Notes under the pieces: generated by a model
The model's input: only the letters and a program-made list of their open reading frames with translations
Databases searched by the model: none
Told to the model about the DNA's origin: nothing
Part shown: positions 36,203 through 44,502 of the stretch, piece by piece
Layout of the letters: each line of letters starts with the position of its first letter
Numbering within the stretch: the first letter of the stretch is position 1
Assembly: GCA_963578605.1 (NCBI GenBank)
Contig: CAUZEA010000024.1
Location: 1-62,484 of the forward strand
Origin: JAKVCB01 sp963578605
Lineage (GTDB): Bacteria; Planctomycetota; Planctomycetia; Pirellulales; Lacipirellulaceae
DNA: 62,484 bases
Direction: 5' to 3'
Program-made: the position numbers and the translations under genes

Positions 36203-37630
36203 CTAGGCCCAGGACAAATCTGGCCGCCGTTCATGCCACGACGTAGCCTGTTCGTAGGCGCAAGCCACCCGCAGGGCCATATCTTCCTGGAAAGTCTTGG
36301 CGTATATCATCAAGCCGACCGGCAGCCCCGCGGCCGTAAAACCACACGGCAGCGACACCCCGCAGAGATTGAGAATATTCCCGAAGTAAGTGTTGCGACT
36401 GTATTTGGAGTTGTATGCCATGTACTGGTCGAAATTAGCGTCGACTTCCTGTAGCGGCGCCGCCGGGATCATCGTCGTGGGCGCGATGACCGCGTCCACG
36501 TCACGAAGCGTCTCCATGACGTCTTTTCTCCACCGCATCCACTGGCGCAGCTCGTCGTAGTATTCTGTGGCCGCCAGCTTCCGCCCTTCGATCATGCGTT
36601 GCGCCACCACCGGATCAAGTTGTTCGAAATGGTCGTCCAGCAGCTTGCGATTCACGGCACATGCTTCCGCGGAGATCATCAATCCACGTCGCTCATCCGA
36701 CAAAATCCGAGACAGTTCGGGCAACTCGATGTGTTTCACCTGCGCGCCGAGCGATTCAAACACCGCCCCGGTTTCAGTTACGCATTGCTCAACTTCGGGA
36801 TCGACACCTTCGAACAACACGGGGTCACCAACGGCAATCCTGAGTCCCTCGACGCCACGCGTGAGCACCGGCTGGACATCGAGCGGTGCCACTCCACACG
36901 TCGATTCATCCTCTGCATCCTCGCCCTGCAGGGCGTGAAACACCAGCGCGGCATCCTCGACCGACCGCGTCAGTGGACCGGCCGTGTCGAGCGTCCAGCT
37001 GAGCGGGTAGATGCCGGCGCGACTGATCCGCCCCACCGTAGTCTTCAGACCCACGGTTCCGCAAAGTGACGATGGAATGCGCACCGACCCACCCGTGTCG
37101 CTACCCAGGCCCATGGGAGCCAGGCCGGCCGCGACGGCCACCGCCGAACCGCTGCTGGATCCGCCCGGGACATGAGGTTCCTGGTGGTAAGGATTATGCG
37201 GGGTACCCGTATCGTGATTGATACCAACAGCGCCAAAAGCGAACTGGACGGTGTGTGACTTGCCCAGCAGCACCATACCCGCGCGGGCGAGCCGCCGCAC
37301 GACGGCGCAATCGCGCTGGGCGATACGGTGCTCCAACAGTCGGCAACCCGCGGCCGTCGGCTCGCCCTTGACGTCGTACAAATCTTTGGCCACGTACGGG
37401 ATGCCGTGTAGCGGGCCCCGGTCGTGGCCGGCGCGCAACTCCAGCTCTGCGGACCTCGCCTCGGCCAGGGCTCGGTCGCGGGTCAGCCCCTTGATGGCGT
37501 GCAGGCGGGGACCCAGTTTTTCGACGCGGTCCAGCAAGTGTTCCGTAATCTCGACCGGACTCAGTTGCCCCTGTCGGATCTGTTGGGCAAGATCTGCAAT
37601 GTTTTGATAATGTAATTCGGTGTCTGACAC
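36203..37630 (-). CDS. Amidase signature-family hydrolase (GatA-like)
   Basis: The 475-residue enzyme has the full amidase-signature triad: Lys82 in YVAKDLYDV, the cis-Ser in VPGGSSSGSAVAVAAG (about 159), and the nucleophile Ser182 in GSDTGGSVRIPSS. Length fits the family (GatA, indoleacetamide or aryl-acylamide hydrolases). No gatB or gatC is adjacent, so a catabolic amidase is more likely than the tRNA amidotransferase subunit. The start is ATG 37630. Confidence 0.9.
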   Translation of the reverse strand: MSDTELHYQNIADLAQQIRQGQLSPVEITEHLLDRVEKLGPRLHAIKGLTRDRALAEARSAELELRAGHDRGPLHGIPYVAKDLYDVKGEPTAAGCRLLEHRIAQRDCAVVRRLARAGMVLLGKSHTVQFAFGAVGINHDTGTPHNPYHQEPHVPGGSSSGSAVAVAAGLAPMGLGSDTGGSVRIPSSLCGTVGLKTTVGRISRAGIYPLSWTLDTAGPLTRSVEDAALVFHALQGEDAEDESTCGVAPLDVQPVLTRGVEGLRIAVGDPVLFEGVDPEVEQCVTETGAVFESLGAQVKHIELPELSRILSDERRGLMISAEACAVNRKLLDDHFEQLDPVVAQRMIEGRKLAATEYYDELRQWMRWRKDVMETLRDVDAVIAPTTMIPAAPLQEVDANFDQYMAYNSKYSRNTYFGNILNLCGVSLPCGFTAAGLPVGLMIYAKTFQEDMALRVACAYEQATSWHERRPDLSWA

Positions 37631-37721
37631 GATTGGTTACTAGCTGTCTTTTCGGAAGAACCTGCCGGAACAATGACTGCCACCCAATGTAGATTCACTT
37701 GAGCGTTGAATCAAGCTTTTG

Positions 37722-37823
37722 ATGGGCAACTTCGGCAGCGGTACGGCCGTCCCCGAACCGTCAAGCGTAGTGCTGCTGCACGGCAGGTGGCTGTCGGTAC
37801 TGGCGACCCGTCGGGGAAGGTAA
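37722..37823 (+). pseudogene. Orphan PEP-CTERM tail (gene fragment)
   Basis: A 33-codon stretch reads MGNFGSGTAVPEPSSVVLLH and ends WLSVLATRRGR at TAA 37821. It closely matches the end of the PEP-CTERM protein at 54491-56005 (NFGSSGTSSGAAIPEPSSIV, ending WLSNLATRRRR), including the sequence just after the stop (aaatcaaac). The rest of the gene is absent and a stop lies five codons upstream in frame. It is the 3' scar of a lost paralog. Confidence 0.75.
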
Positions 37824-37869
37824 ATCAAACAGCCGCAGGATGACACGAGTCCTCCAACACCCAAAGGGT

Positions 37870-37960
37870 AAAGAAACTGGGGGACCGCAGCCTTTCGCGT
37901 TACCTCAAGCAGCCGGCCGCGAAAGTGTGAAATGTCAAGAGTTGACCCCAATCCCTCCCC
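37870..37960. repeat. Dispersed repeat family A, copy 1 (about 90 bp)
   Basis: The segment starting aaagaaactgggggaccgca and ending gttgaccccaatccctcccc matches 39113-39197. Blocks such as gaccgcag, ttcgcg, ggccgcgaaag and caatccctcccc are conserved with small indels. It lies between the orphan PEP-CTERM tail and the zinc-ribbon gene. Confidence 0.85.
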
Positions 37961-37985
37961 GGTTGGAGCAGGTTGGGCAGGAAAT

Positions 37986-38243
37986 TTATTCGCTGTCCAT
38001 TTTTTGGAGCCATTGTTTGTTAAATTCCGTTATTGCGTAGGATTCGAGAAACCCGCATTGGACGCAACGGTATGTTTCGACAACGAGCTTTACTTTGCGG
38101 AATACTTTCGCCCCACCCCAGAAGGAAGGTTCTAGTGGTCCTTTCATCCAACGATCGGGGAGGCCAACGGCACCAGCATTATCGAGAATGAATCCACATT
38201 CCATATCGCCAGAACATTTCGAACAGCTAGCGACGTTAGACAT
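37986..38243 (-). CDS. Small zinc-ribbon protein (DUF6487-like)
   Basis: From ATG 38243 (AAGGA upstream) the 85-residue product begins MSNVASCSKCSGDMECGFIL. It has two CxxC pairs, CSKC near the N-terminus and CVQC in YRCVQCGFLESYA, which form a zinc ribbon. The layout, with a Trp-rich middle (PSFWGGAKVF) and the ending YRCxxCGYLESYA, fits the DUF6487 type. The function is unknown. The upstream 33 codons of open frame are unlikely to be translated. Confidence 0.72.
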   Translation of the reverse strand: MSNVASCSKCSGDMECGFILDNAGAVGLPDRWMKGPLEPSFWGGAKVFRKVKLVVETYRCVQCGFLESYAITEFNKQWLQKMDSE

Positions 38244-38489
38244 AAATGAATCCTTGATTGTGATAAGGGACAGGCTATACGTAAGGAACAAGCCATCGCT
38301 GCCGACAACGCAGGTTAAAGGCTTGAGTTCTCCTGGGAGCATTTCGCCCCCCTGAATCTCATTTCGGGACTAACAAACCGTTTTTCGGAACCTTCCCGAA
38401 ACCCATGGGTTTGGTAGAGCGAGTCAAACAAACCGCCAGCACACTGGCCTGTTTCTGTCGCAGCCCATGAAACGGAAGGATAACCCAAA

Positions 38490-39042
38490 ATGAGTTTCTC
38501 AAAATACTCGAAACGACGTGGCCGGTTCGAAACTCTTGAAGCCAAGCAATTGTTTGCAGCGGACCTGATGGCTGGTGACGTAGTCCTGCAGACCTGGTGA
38601 TGCGTCTTCCGGCATCGCGGCGATCGATACCAGTGGCCTAGTTGGTGACCAACCGCGTGATATCGTATTCAACCAATTGGTCGGTCAGCCCGTTTTTGGT
38701 AATTCCTTCGATCCCGGTGAGGTGGCCACTGGCGTCGCGAATACAAATCTAGCCGATGCTTTCGAAAACTCGGGATACCAACCTGCGTCGCATGACCTCC
38801 ATATCGCTGCCCACGAGGCGGCCCACGTCGTCCAGCAACGGGCCGGCGTGAGTCTGTTTAAACCCAATACCCAGGTCGGTTGTACCCTTGATCCCAGCGA
38901 TGCGGCCGCTGGCCTGATGAATACCGACCTGGCCGATTACCTGGCAGCCGACGGTGCGTTCGCGAACCCCAACAACGGTGCTGATGCTGCAGACGATGTT
39001 TGCGGGCGTTTTGTTGAACCGACAGGACATATTTTGTGGTAG
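38490..39042 (+). pseudogene. Broken LEaK.LFAADL surface protein with HEAAHVVQQ (DUF4157-like) motif
   Basis: ATG 38490, preceded by GGAAGG, starts MSFSKYSKRRGRFETLEAKQ then LFAADLMAGD, and stops at TGA 38598-38600. In the next frame the protein continues without interruption from about 38599 (DASSGIAAID) to the stop at 39042. That part contains HDLHIAAHEAAHVVQQRAGV, an HExxH zinc-peptidase-like motif as in DUF4157, and two related segments (FDPGEVATGVANTNLADAF and LDPSDAAAGLMNTDLADYL). A frameshift near 38580-38598 therefore breaks the gene. The sequence upstream of the start also matches the paralog at 33323. Confidence 0.65.
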
Positions 39043-39112
39043 GTCCCGGTCACCCACCAGCGGCAACTGCGACTGAAATTTTCCCTCGCTATATTGCAAA
39101 CAGCTGGAGGGA

Positions 39113-39197
39113 AAAGAAACAGGACGACCGCAGCTTTTTCGCGTCACCTCGTGAAGCTGGCCGCGAAAGTTTCAAGACTTGACCTCAATCCCTCCCC
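39113..39197. repeat. Dispersed repeat family A, copy 2
   Basis: Partner of 37870-37960, same orientation, 1.24 kb away. Together the two copies bracket the zinc-ribbon gene and the broken surface-protein gene. Confidence 0.85.
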
Positions 39198-39420
39198 GCC
39201 CTTGGTGGCCAATTACGCCCCGACGTTCGATTGGCCAACGAGACCCACCACGTTGCTAATACGAACGTGCTATCAGCAACAAACGCCTGTAGCACTCTAC
39301 TATTGCATCAGGTCTAAACTTTCGGGTCATAGCAATCCCGAAAACTCGAGTTGACGGAACAGTAGCAAATTCCGGGTGGAGAGATTAAAATGCTTATCAG
39401 CTGCAGGACTTGCCGACAAA

Positions 39421-39560
39421 GACTGAATTGACAGGCACATTGGTCGGCGACAAAATTATCAGCTGAATCGACTACACCAACCTGGCCCGGTAGTCTGCAA
39501 CTGGTCGCCTCTTCCAGTCCTGAGGATACAGGCCAGTCCTGAGGATACAGGCGACCGACT
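39421..39560. repeat. Dispersed repeat family B, copy 1 (about 140 bp)
   Basis: This matches 48035-48156 in the same orientation: gacaggcac, aaattatcagc.gaat, ctg.ccggt..tctgca, ggtcgcctctt.cagtcctgag.atacag. Inside it a 19-bp unit (ccagtcctgaggatacagg) is tandemly duplicated at 39514-39551. It runs directly into the leader of the DUF1559 gene. Confidence 0.8.
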
Positions 39561-39587
39561 ACGACCATCAACCGAAATACCCTTGCC

Positions 39588-40547
39588 GTGCTGCATCAAC
39601 GTCGATCTGGTTTTACGCTCATCGAACTACTGGTGGTGATCGCCATCATCGGGATCCTAATCGCCCTGCTATTGCCCGCGGTCCAGGCGGCTCGGGAGGC
39701 GGCTCGCAGAACGCAGTGCATGAATCATCTCAAGCAGCAGTCGCTGGCCGTCCACAACTTTAGCAATTCGAAGAACGGCAAGTTTCCGGAACTGGCACGG
39801 ACGACGCCGAAGATAACACTCGGTTTTTTCAACCTGCTTCTGCCCTACCTGGAACAGGGAGAAATTTACGATATCACGTACGACTATGCCATCGAGTCGA
39901 ATTATCCCCTGGTTTGGTTCTTGAGCAACGTTCCCGGTTTTCCGGACGGGGGCACAAGGTTCTGGGAAGTGTACGGAAGAATTCCGCAGTACATTTGTCC
40001 TACCGATCCAAACCCCGACATGCCGGGCGATACCAGTAAGGCGTACTATACAAGCTACGCCGCGAATTATTGGTTGTTGGGCCATGACCACCCTCTCCTG
40101 TCGAAAGTATGCTATTGGGCCTGTCAGGAAAACAAGAGCTGGAGAACCCGGTTCCGAATAGGGACCCTGCCCGACGGCACGTCGAATACGATTATGTTGA
40201 GTGAGTATGCCCGTAGTCATAAAGTCGATTGGCCCCAGCCTGCCATGGCGTACCCGACCCCGTACGCAGCCATGTTCGGTTTCGTCATTCCTACCACCGG
40301 AGAACCGAAGGCAGCGTTCGAGTATTGGAATTCGATTTCGCTGAATGCCGAAAATCCGCCAACTGACGGTAAGGGAGTGACCTACGCCGGGCAATGGCAC
40401 TTTCACCGCCCCACTACCCCACATACGGGCATCATGAATGGTGCCCTGGCCGATGGAAGCGCGCGTGGTTTTTCCGTCAATATTTCTGAGGAGGTGTGGC
40501 TGAATCTGTTGAAACCCGATGACGGAAATGTGGTTGGGGAGTATTGA
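39588..40547 (+). CDS. DUF1559 prepilin-like protein
   Basis: GTG 39588 gives MLHQRRSGFTLIELLVVIAI, the type IV prepilin N-terminus with the cleavage site G/FTLIE, followed by the planctomycete signature LLLPAVQAAREAARRTQCMN. The rest is the DUF1559 domain and ends with LADGSARGFSVNIS. Planctomycetes carry many paralogs; they are thought to be pseudopilin or secretion components. The first 58 bp region is duplicated at 31.9 kb. A lipoprotein gene follows 170 bp downstream, a common pairing. Confidence 0.92.
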   Translation: MLHQRRSGFTLIELLVVIAIIGILIALLLPAVQAAREAARRTQCMNHLKQQSLAVHNFSNSKNGKFPELARTTPKITLGFFNLLLPYLEQGEIYDITYDYAIESNYPLVWFLSNVPGFPDGGTRFWEVYGRIPQYICPTDPNPDMPGDTSKAYYTSYAANYWLLGHDHPLLSKVCYWACQENKSWRTRFRIGTLPDGTSNTIMLSEYARSHKVDWPQPAMAYPTPYAAMFGFVIPTTGEPKAAFEYWNSISLNAENPPTDGKGVTYAGQWHFHRPTTPHTGIMNGALADGSARGFSVNISEEVWLNLLKPDDGNVVGEY

Positions 40548-40716
40548 GGCGAATGCGGGTTAAACGGAGTCGCCAGGGGTCGTCTGGAAACTCAAAGAGC
40601 ACGGCGCGCAAGCGAATGAGACGCGCATATTCCACTCGCTTGCGGTTCGTACTACTAATGATTTTCCCGGACGCAGAAGTTTTGAGACACCCGCTGAACA
40701 ATGAATAGCGTTTCCC

Positions 40717-41175
40717 ATGCAAATTGATGCCACCAGATTGGTATTTCCGGTGCAGCCCCGCCCAGCGGTAGCCAGGACACAGGTCTGGCTGCTGGCGGTC
40801 TTTGCCGCGGCCGTGCTGCCGGGTTGTTCGTCACAAAATCTGAGTACGGTCCAGGGTATCGTCTCTTTTGACGGCACACCACTCAAAGACGCCAACGTCA
40901 TGTTAATGAGTCCACAAAGTGCGGCACCAATTGCCATTGCCACCACGAACAAGGGTGGTGAATTTACGATGGCCTCAAGCGGCAGCGCCAAGGGCGTACC
41001 GCCAGGATCTTACAAAGTGGTCGTGTTTAAAATGGGGAACATCAGGCCACGTTCCCCGCAAACATCGCAACCGCCACGGGTCGTACCCGCTGTTTACGGC
41101 GATGTGGCGACAACTCCCTTGTCGATCGAGGTTCCCACCAGCGGGGACGTGACGTTCGAGCTCAAGAGCGAGTAG
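40717..41175 (+). CDS. Lipoprotein with carboxypeptidase-regulatory-like (transthyretin-type) domain
   Basis: The signal ends in the lipobox AVLPGC (Cys at about residue 37). A beta-sandwich of the carboxypeptidase-regulatory type follows: VQGIVSFDGTPLKDANVML, then GEFTMASSG and PPGSYKVVVFK. Such small lipoproteins regularly follow DUF1559 genes in planctomycetes and may associate with the pseudopilin at the envelope. The N-terminus before the hydrophobic segment is long (about 24 residues), so a later start is possible. Confidence 0.8.
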   Translation: MQIDATRLVFPVQPRPAVARTQVWLLAVFAAAVLPGCSSQNLSTVQGIVSFDGTPLKDANVMLMSPQSAAPIAIATTNKGGEFTMASSGSAKGVPPGSYKVVVFKMGNIRPRSPQTSQPPRVVPAVYGDVATTPLSIEVPTSGDVTFELKSE

Positions 41176-41500
41176 CATGGTGGCGAGAGACGGGACACAA
41201 GTTGCACGATGCAGTCACATCTGTTGGGTCTCGTTGCTGGACCGCAAAACCCAACCCCAGGAGACTTCCAACGGACGGTGCCGGCAGCTCCCGATCTAAG
41301 CCATTGGACCCTGGACAAACCCGACCTCAGCTGAATCGCTCGCGAGGACCAATGGAAAATCGACCGGGCGGCAGTAGACTGGCAAGTGGTCCGTCTCTAA
41401 GAGTCCAGGATTGGGAAATTCGTAGCTGTTTAACAGATTGCAGCAAACAAATCGTGCCGCTCAGTACTGCAGACGGCTAAAGTTTTACAGGAATTCAAAT
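41176..41500. other. Intergenic region
   Basis: These 325 bp separate the lipoprotein and PLP-enzyme genes on the same strand. I see no hairpin with a T run and no credible gene; short open frames lack similarity. Confidence 0.4.
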
Positions 41501-42598
41501 ATGATTCGCGATGAAAGTTTTGTCGGACGTCCTATCAGTGAGGTTGATACCCCTGCACTGTGGGTCGACCTTGCGGCGTTGGAGAGCAACATTACGAGGA
41601 TGGCTGCCCTGTGCGATCGGCACCATGTCTTCTGGCGACCACACGTCAAAGCGTGTAAATCACCAGACCTCGCTCATCGACTCCTGCGTGGCGGAGCCTG
41701 TGGCATCACTTGCGCCAAAGTCAGTGAGGCCGAGGCCATGTTGGCCGGTGGTATCACTGACATCCTGATAGCCAACGAGGTGGTCGGACCGCAAAAAATA
41801 GCCAGGCTTGTTGACGTGGCTCGTCAAGCTCAAGTGTGCATCGCATGTGACGACGAATCGAATATCCGCGAGATCTCACAAATGGCATCAGAAGCTGGCG
41901 TCATTGTTGAGATTCTTGTGGACATCAATGTCGGTAGTAATCGCTGCGGCATCGAGCCTTCTCAAGCTCCACACCTCGCCCAGCTGGTAAGCGATCTCCC
42001 GGGGATCAACTTGCGAGGCCTGATGGGCTATGAAGGGTATGTCATGCAAATGCAACCTGAGGACAAAAAGGCAGCCTCAGCGTCCGCAGCGGGGATTCTC
42101 GCCGAAGCACGTGACAACTTACGGGCAGCCGGGTACGAACCAAAAATTCTCTCCGGGGGTGGCAGTGGCAATTACTGGCATGCTACCTCTCTCGGGTCGA
42201 TTAACGAGTTGCAAGCTGGAGGCGGAACATTAACGGATATCTTGTACCACGACAAAATGGGCTTGTCGGATCACCAATTTGCGTTATTCCTCAATGCGCA
42301 GGTTATCTCTACCGCCATTGAAGGACAGGCCATACTGGATGCCGGATGGAAATCAACGGGCCACCACACCGGGTTACCGAGAATCATTTCCCACGAAGGT
42401 GCCAAAGTAATCTCACTCCATGCCGAGCACACTGTTGTGGCCTTGGAAAAGGGAGTGAGATTGACACCAGCTGAGCGGGTCACGATGGTGCCACACTACA
42501 GTGACTCGACCGTACTCCTTCACCGCGAGATGGTTGCGGTTCGTGATGGAAAAATCGAGGCGATCTGGAAGCTTACCGCCGCTGGAGCACTTCGTTGA
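41501..42598 (+). CDS. PLP enzyme, D-threonine aldolase/D-serine dehydratase-like (alanine racemase fold)
   Basis: From ATG 41501 (AGGA upstream) the 365-residue product begins MIRDESFVGRPISEVDTPAL. The PLP lysine is Lys50 in WRPHVKACKSP. The barrel motifs ILVDINVGSNRCGI and LSGGGSGNY follow, and the C-terminal metal region contains SLHAEHTVV and VPHYSDSTVLLH. These are features of fold-III PLP enzymes that act on D-3-hydroxy amino acids with a divalent metal. The substrate, D-threonine, D-serine or a beta-hydroxyaspartate, is not decided. Confidence 0.88.
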   Translation: MIRDESFVGRPISEVDTPALWVDLAALESNITRMAALCDRHHVFWRPHVKACKSPDLAHRLLRGGACGITCAKVSEAEAMLAGGITDILIANEVVGPQKIARLVDVARQAQVCIACDDESNIREISQMASEAGVIVEILVDINVGSNRCGIEPSQAPHLAQLVSDLPGINLRGLMGYEGYVMQMQPEDKKAASASAAGILAEARDNLRAAGYEPKILSGGGSGNYWHATSLGSINELQAGGGTLTDILYHDKMGLSDHQFALFLNAQVISTAIEGQAILDAGWKSTGHHTGLPRIISHEGAKVISLHAEHTVVALEKGVRLTPAERVTMVPHYSDSTVLLHREMVAVRDGKIEAIWKLTAAGALR

Positions 42599-42807
42599 AT
42601 CATCGTAAATCGGTCCACTGGGAAGCACCCACAGCGCCATGTAGCCCTGCAATAGTGGCGTACCGGGTAGGTGGGATCTTCCATGTTTCTTGACCGCCGG
42701 ACAGGACACCTTTGCAAGCAGCACAGGGGAAGTCGTCACCGCTTTGTTCGACTAGCGTTTTGCGGTGGAGTACGATGGGTTTCGTCAGCAACCGCAGGAG
42801 GAGCACG

Positions 42808-44394
42808 ATGCCGAGCAAACAATCCCAGTGTGACAGCCAGGCAGCAAACGGGGTGTCACCGGATCGACTCGCAGGCTTCAAAAGCGATGCTGTTCCGGGA
42901 AGCGGATCACCTGGATTGCTCAACCCCAATGGGCTGTTTGCCTGGGCGGGGACCGAATCGCAACTGAAATCGCCACGCGATGTGAACCGACACATACGTC
43001 CGCTCTCATGCGATACGATGGTCGCGATGCCCGACGCCACGACTACCGGGACAACGCTCCTGGGCAAGAACAGCGATCGGCCAGTCTTCGATTGCCAGCC
43101 GCTGGTCGTTGTGCCGGAAAAAAAGCATGCGCCTGATTCGTTGATCAAGCTCGAGTACCAGACAATTCCCCAGGTCAGCCAGACGTACGCCACTATCGGA
43201 TCGAGCCCCTACTGGTGTTGGGGTTACGAAGAGGGCATCAATGAATTTGGCGTGGCGATCGGCAACGAAGCGATTTTCACCAGGACCTTCGCCGACGCGG
43301 TCGCCGCAAGCAAAGCGGGCACGCCGCCCGAGTTGGGCCTCTCGGGCCTGGACCTGTTGCGACTTGGGCTGGAGCGTGGCAAAACAGCACGCCAGTCGTT
43401 GGACGTGATTACCAGCCTGGTCGAGCGTTACGGCCAGTGGGGTTCTGGCGTTCCGGGCAGGGACCACGAAACGGGCAGCTACGATAACTCCTACATCATT
43501 GCCGACGGAAGAGAGGCCTGGATTCTGGAGACCGCGGGCACACGCTGGGTTGCCCGCCGGGTAACGCATGGTGTGGCGACAATCTCCAACCAGCCGTCGA
43601 TCCGCTGCGAGTGGGATCTGGCCAGTCACGACCTGGTCGATTACGCGGTCGAGAAAGGCTGGTGGCCAAAAGAAAAAAGAGGTGAGTTCGACTTCGCGCT
43701 TGCTTACATCGACCTCGATACACCGCTGCAGCTTTCCCAAATCCGTGTCCAGCGGTCGCACCAGCTCTTGTGCCAGAAACAAGACGGCGACATTTCGCCG
43801 CAATGGATCATGCGAGTTCTGCGTGACCACTACGAGGATACATTTCTGAATGGTCCGAACTTCAATGCCGCGCTGCCCGATTTCATGACCCTTTGCATGC
43901 ACAGTTCGCCCTCGGAATTCACCTGGGGCAACACGGCCAGTTCTGCCATCTTCATTCTGCCGGACAGTTTGGACCGTCTCGCACAGATGTGGTGGTCGCC
44001 GGTCACTCCGTGCACCGGTCTCTACCTTCCCGTGTTCGCCACCGCCAGCCGACTGCCAGGGGTGCTCACCGCCGCCGGCAGCCGTGGCAAAACCGTCACC
44101 CCACCTCCACAGGTAGATCGCGATGAGTTTTCGGCGAAGTCTTACTGGTGGATGTTCCGAGACCTGCTCGACAAGATCAAGGGCGACCAGACGGGCACGG
44201 AATTCAACAAGCGCCAGCCAATCGTGCGAACTGCCTTCAATCAACTGGAGCAGAAGTGGATGTCCCAGGCCAGGGAGGTGGAACAGCAATCGATCGTTCA
44301 AGACAGTACGTCGTCCCTGGAAGAGTTCACACGAAAGTGTGTCGATGAAGCTGTGGCAATGGTCAACAGGTTGCGGAAATCGATCGATTCGTAG
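42808..44394 (+). CDS. C69-family dipeptidase/secernin-like Ntn hydrolase
   Basis: Start ATG 42808 follows an excellent ribosome site (AGGAGGAGCACG). About 66 residues in, the sequence LSCDTMVAMPDATTTGTTLL then GKNSDRP matches the active-site start of secernins and C69 peptidases, with the Cys of SCDT as the expected nucleophile. Further family features are SSPYWCWGYEEGINEFGVAIGN and DNSYIIADGREAWILETAG. Because the nucleophile must become N-terminal, the 66-residue leader would have to be cleaved off or the true start lies later; the leader is unusually long and not a signal peptide. Confidence 0.8.
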   Translation: MPSKQSQCDSQAANGVSPDRLAGFKSDAVPGSGSPGLLNPNGLFAWAGTESQLKSPRDVNRHIRPLSCDTMVAMPDATTTGTTLLGKNSDRPVFDCQPLVVVPEKKHAPDSLIKLEYQTIPQVSQTYATIGSSPYWCWGYEEGINEFGVAIGNEAIFTRTFADAVAASKAGTPPELGLSGLDLLRLGLERGKTARQSLDVITSLVERYGQWGSGVPGRDHETGSYDNSYIIADGREAWILETAGTRWVARRVTHGVATISNQPSIRCEWDLASHDLVDYAVEKGWWPKEKRGEFDFALAYIDLDTPLQLSQIRVQRSHQLLCQKQDGDISPQWIMRVLRDHYEDTFLNGPNFNAALPDFMTLCMHSSPSEFTWGNTASSAIFILPDSLDRLAQMWWSPVTPCTGLYLPVFATASRLPGVLTAAGSRGKTVTPPPQVDRDEFSAKSYWWMFRDLLDKIKGDQTGTEFNKRQPIVRTAFNQLEQKWMSQAREVEQQSIVQDSTSSLEEFTRKCVDEAVAMVNRLRKSIDS

Positions 44395-44502
44395 AGCCTG
44401 TATACTTGTGCGTGTGGTTGCATGGTTTACCCGGCGCCCGGGACGCAGACCTCCGTGGCATTGTGTTGGTTCCTCCCATTTGTCCCCCACACACCTGTGC
44501 TT

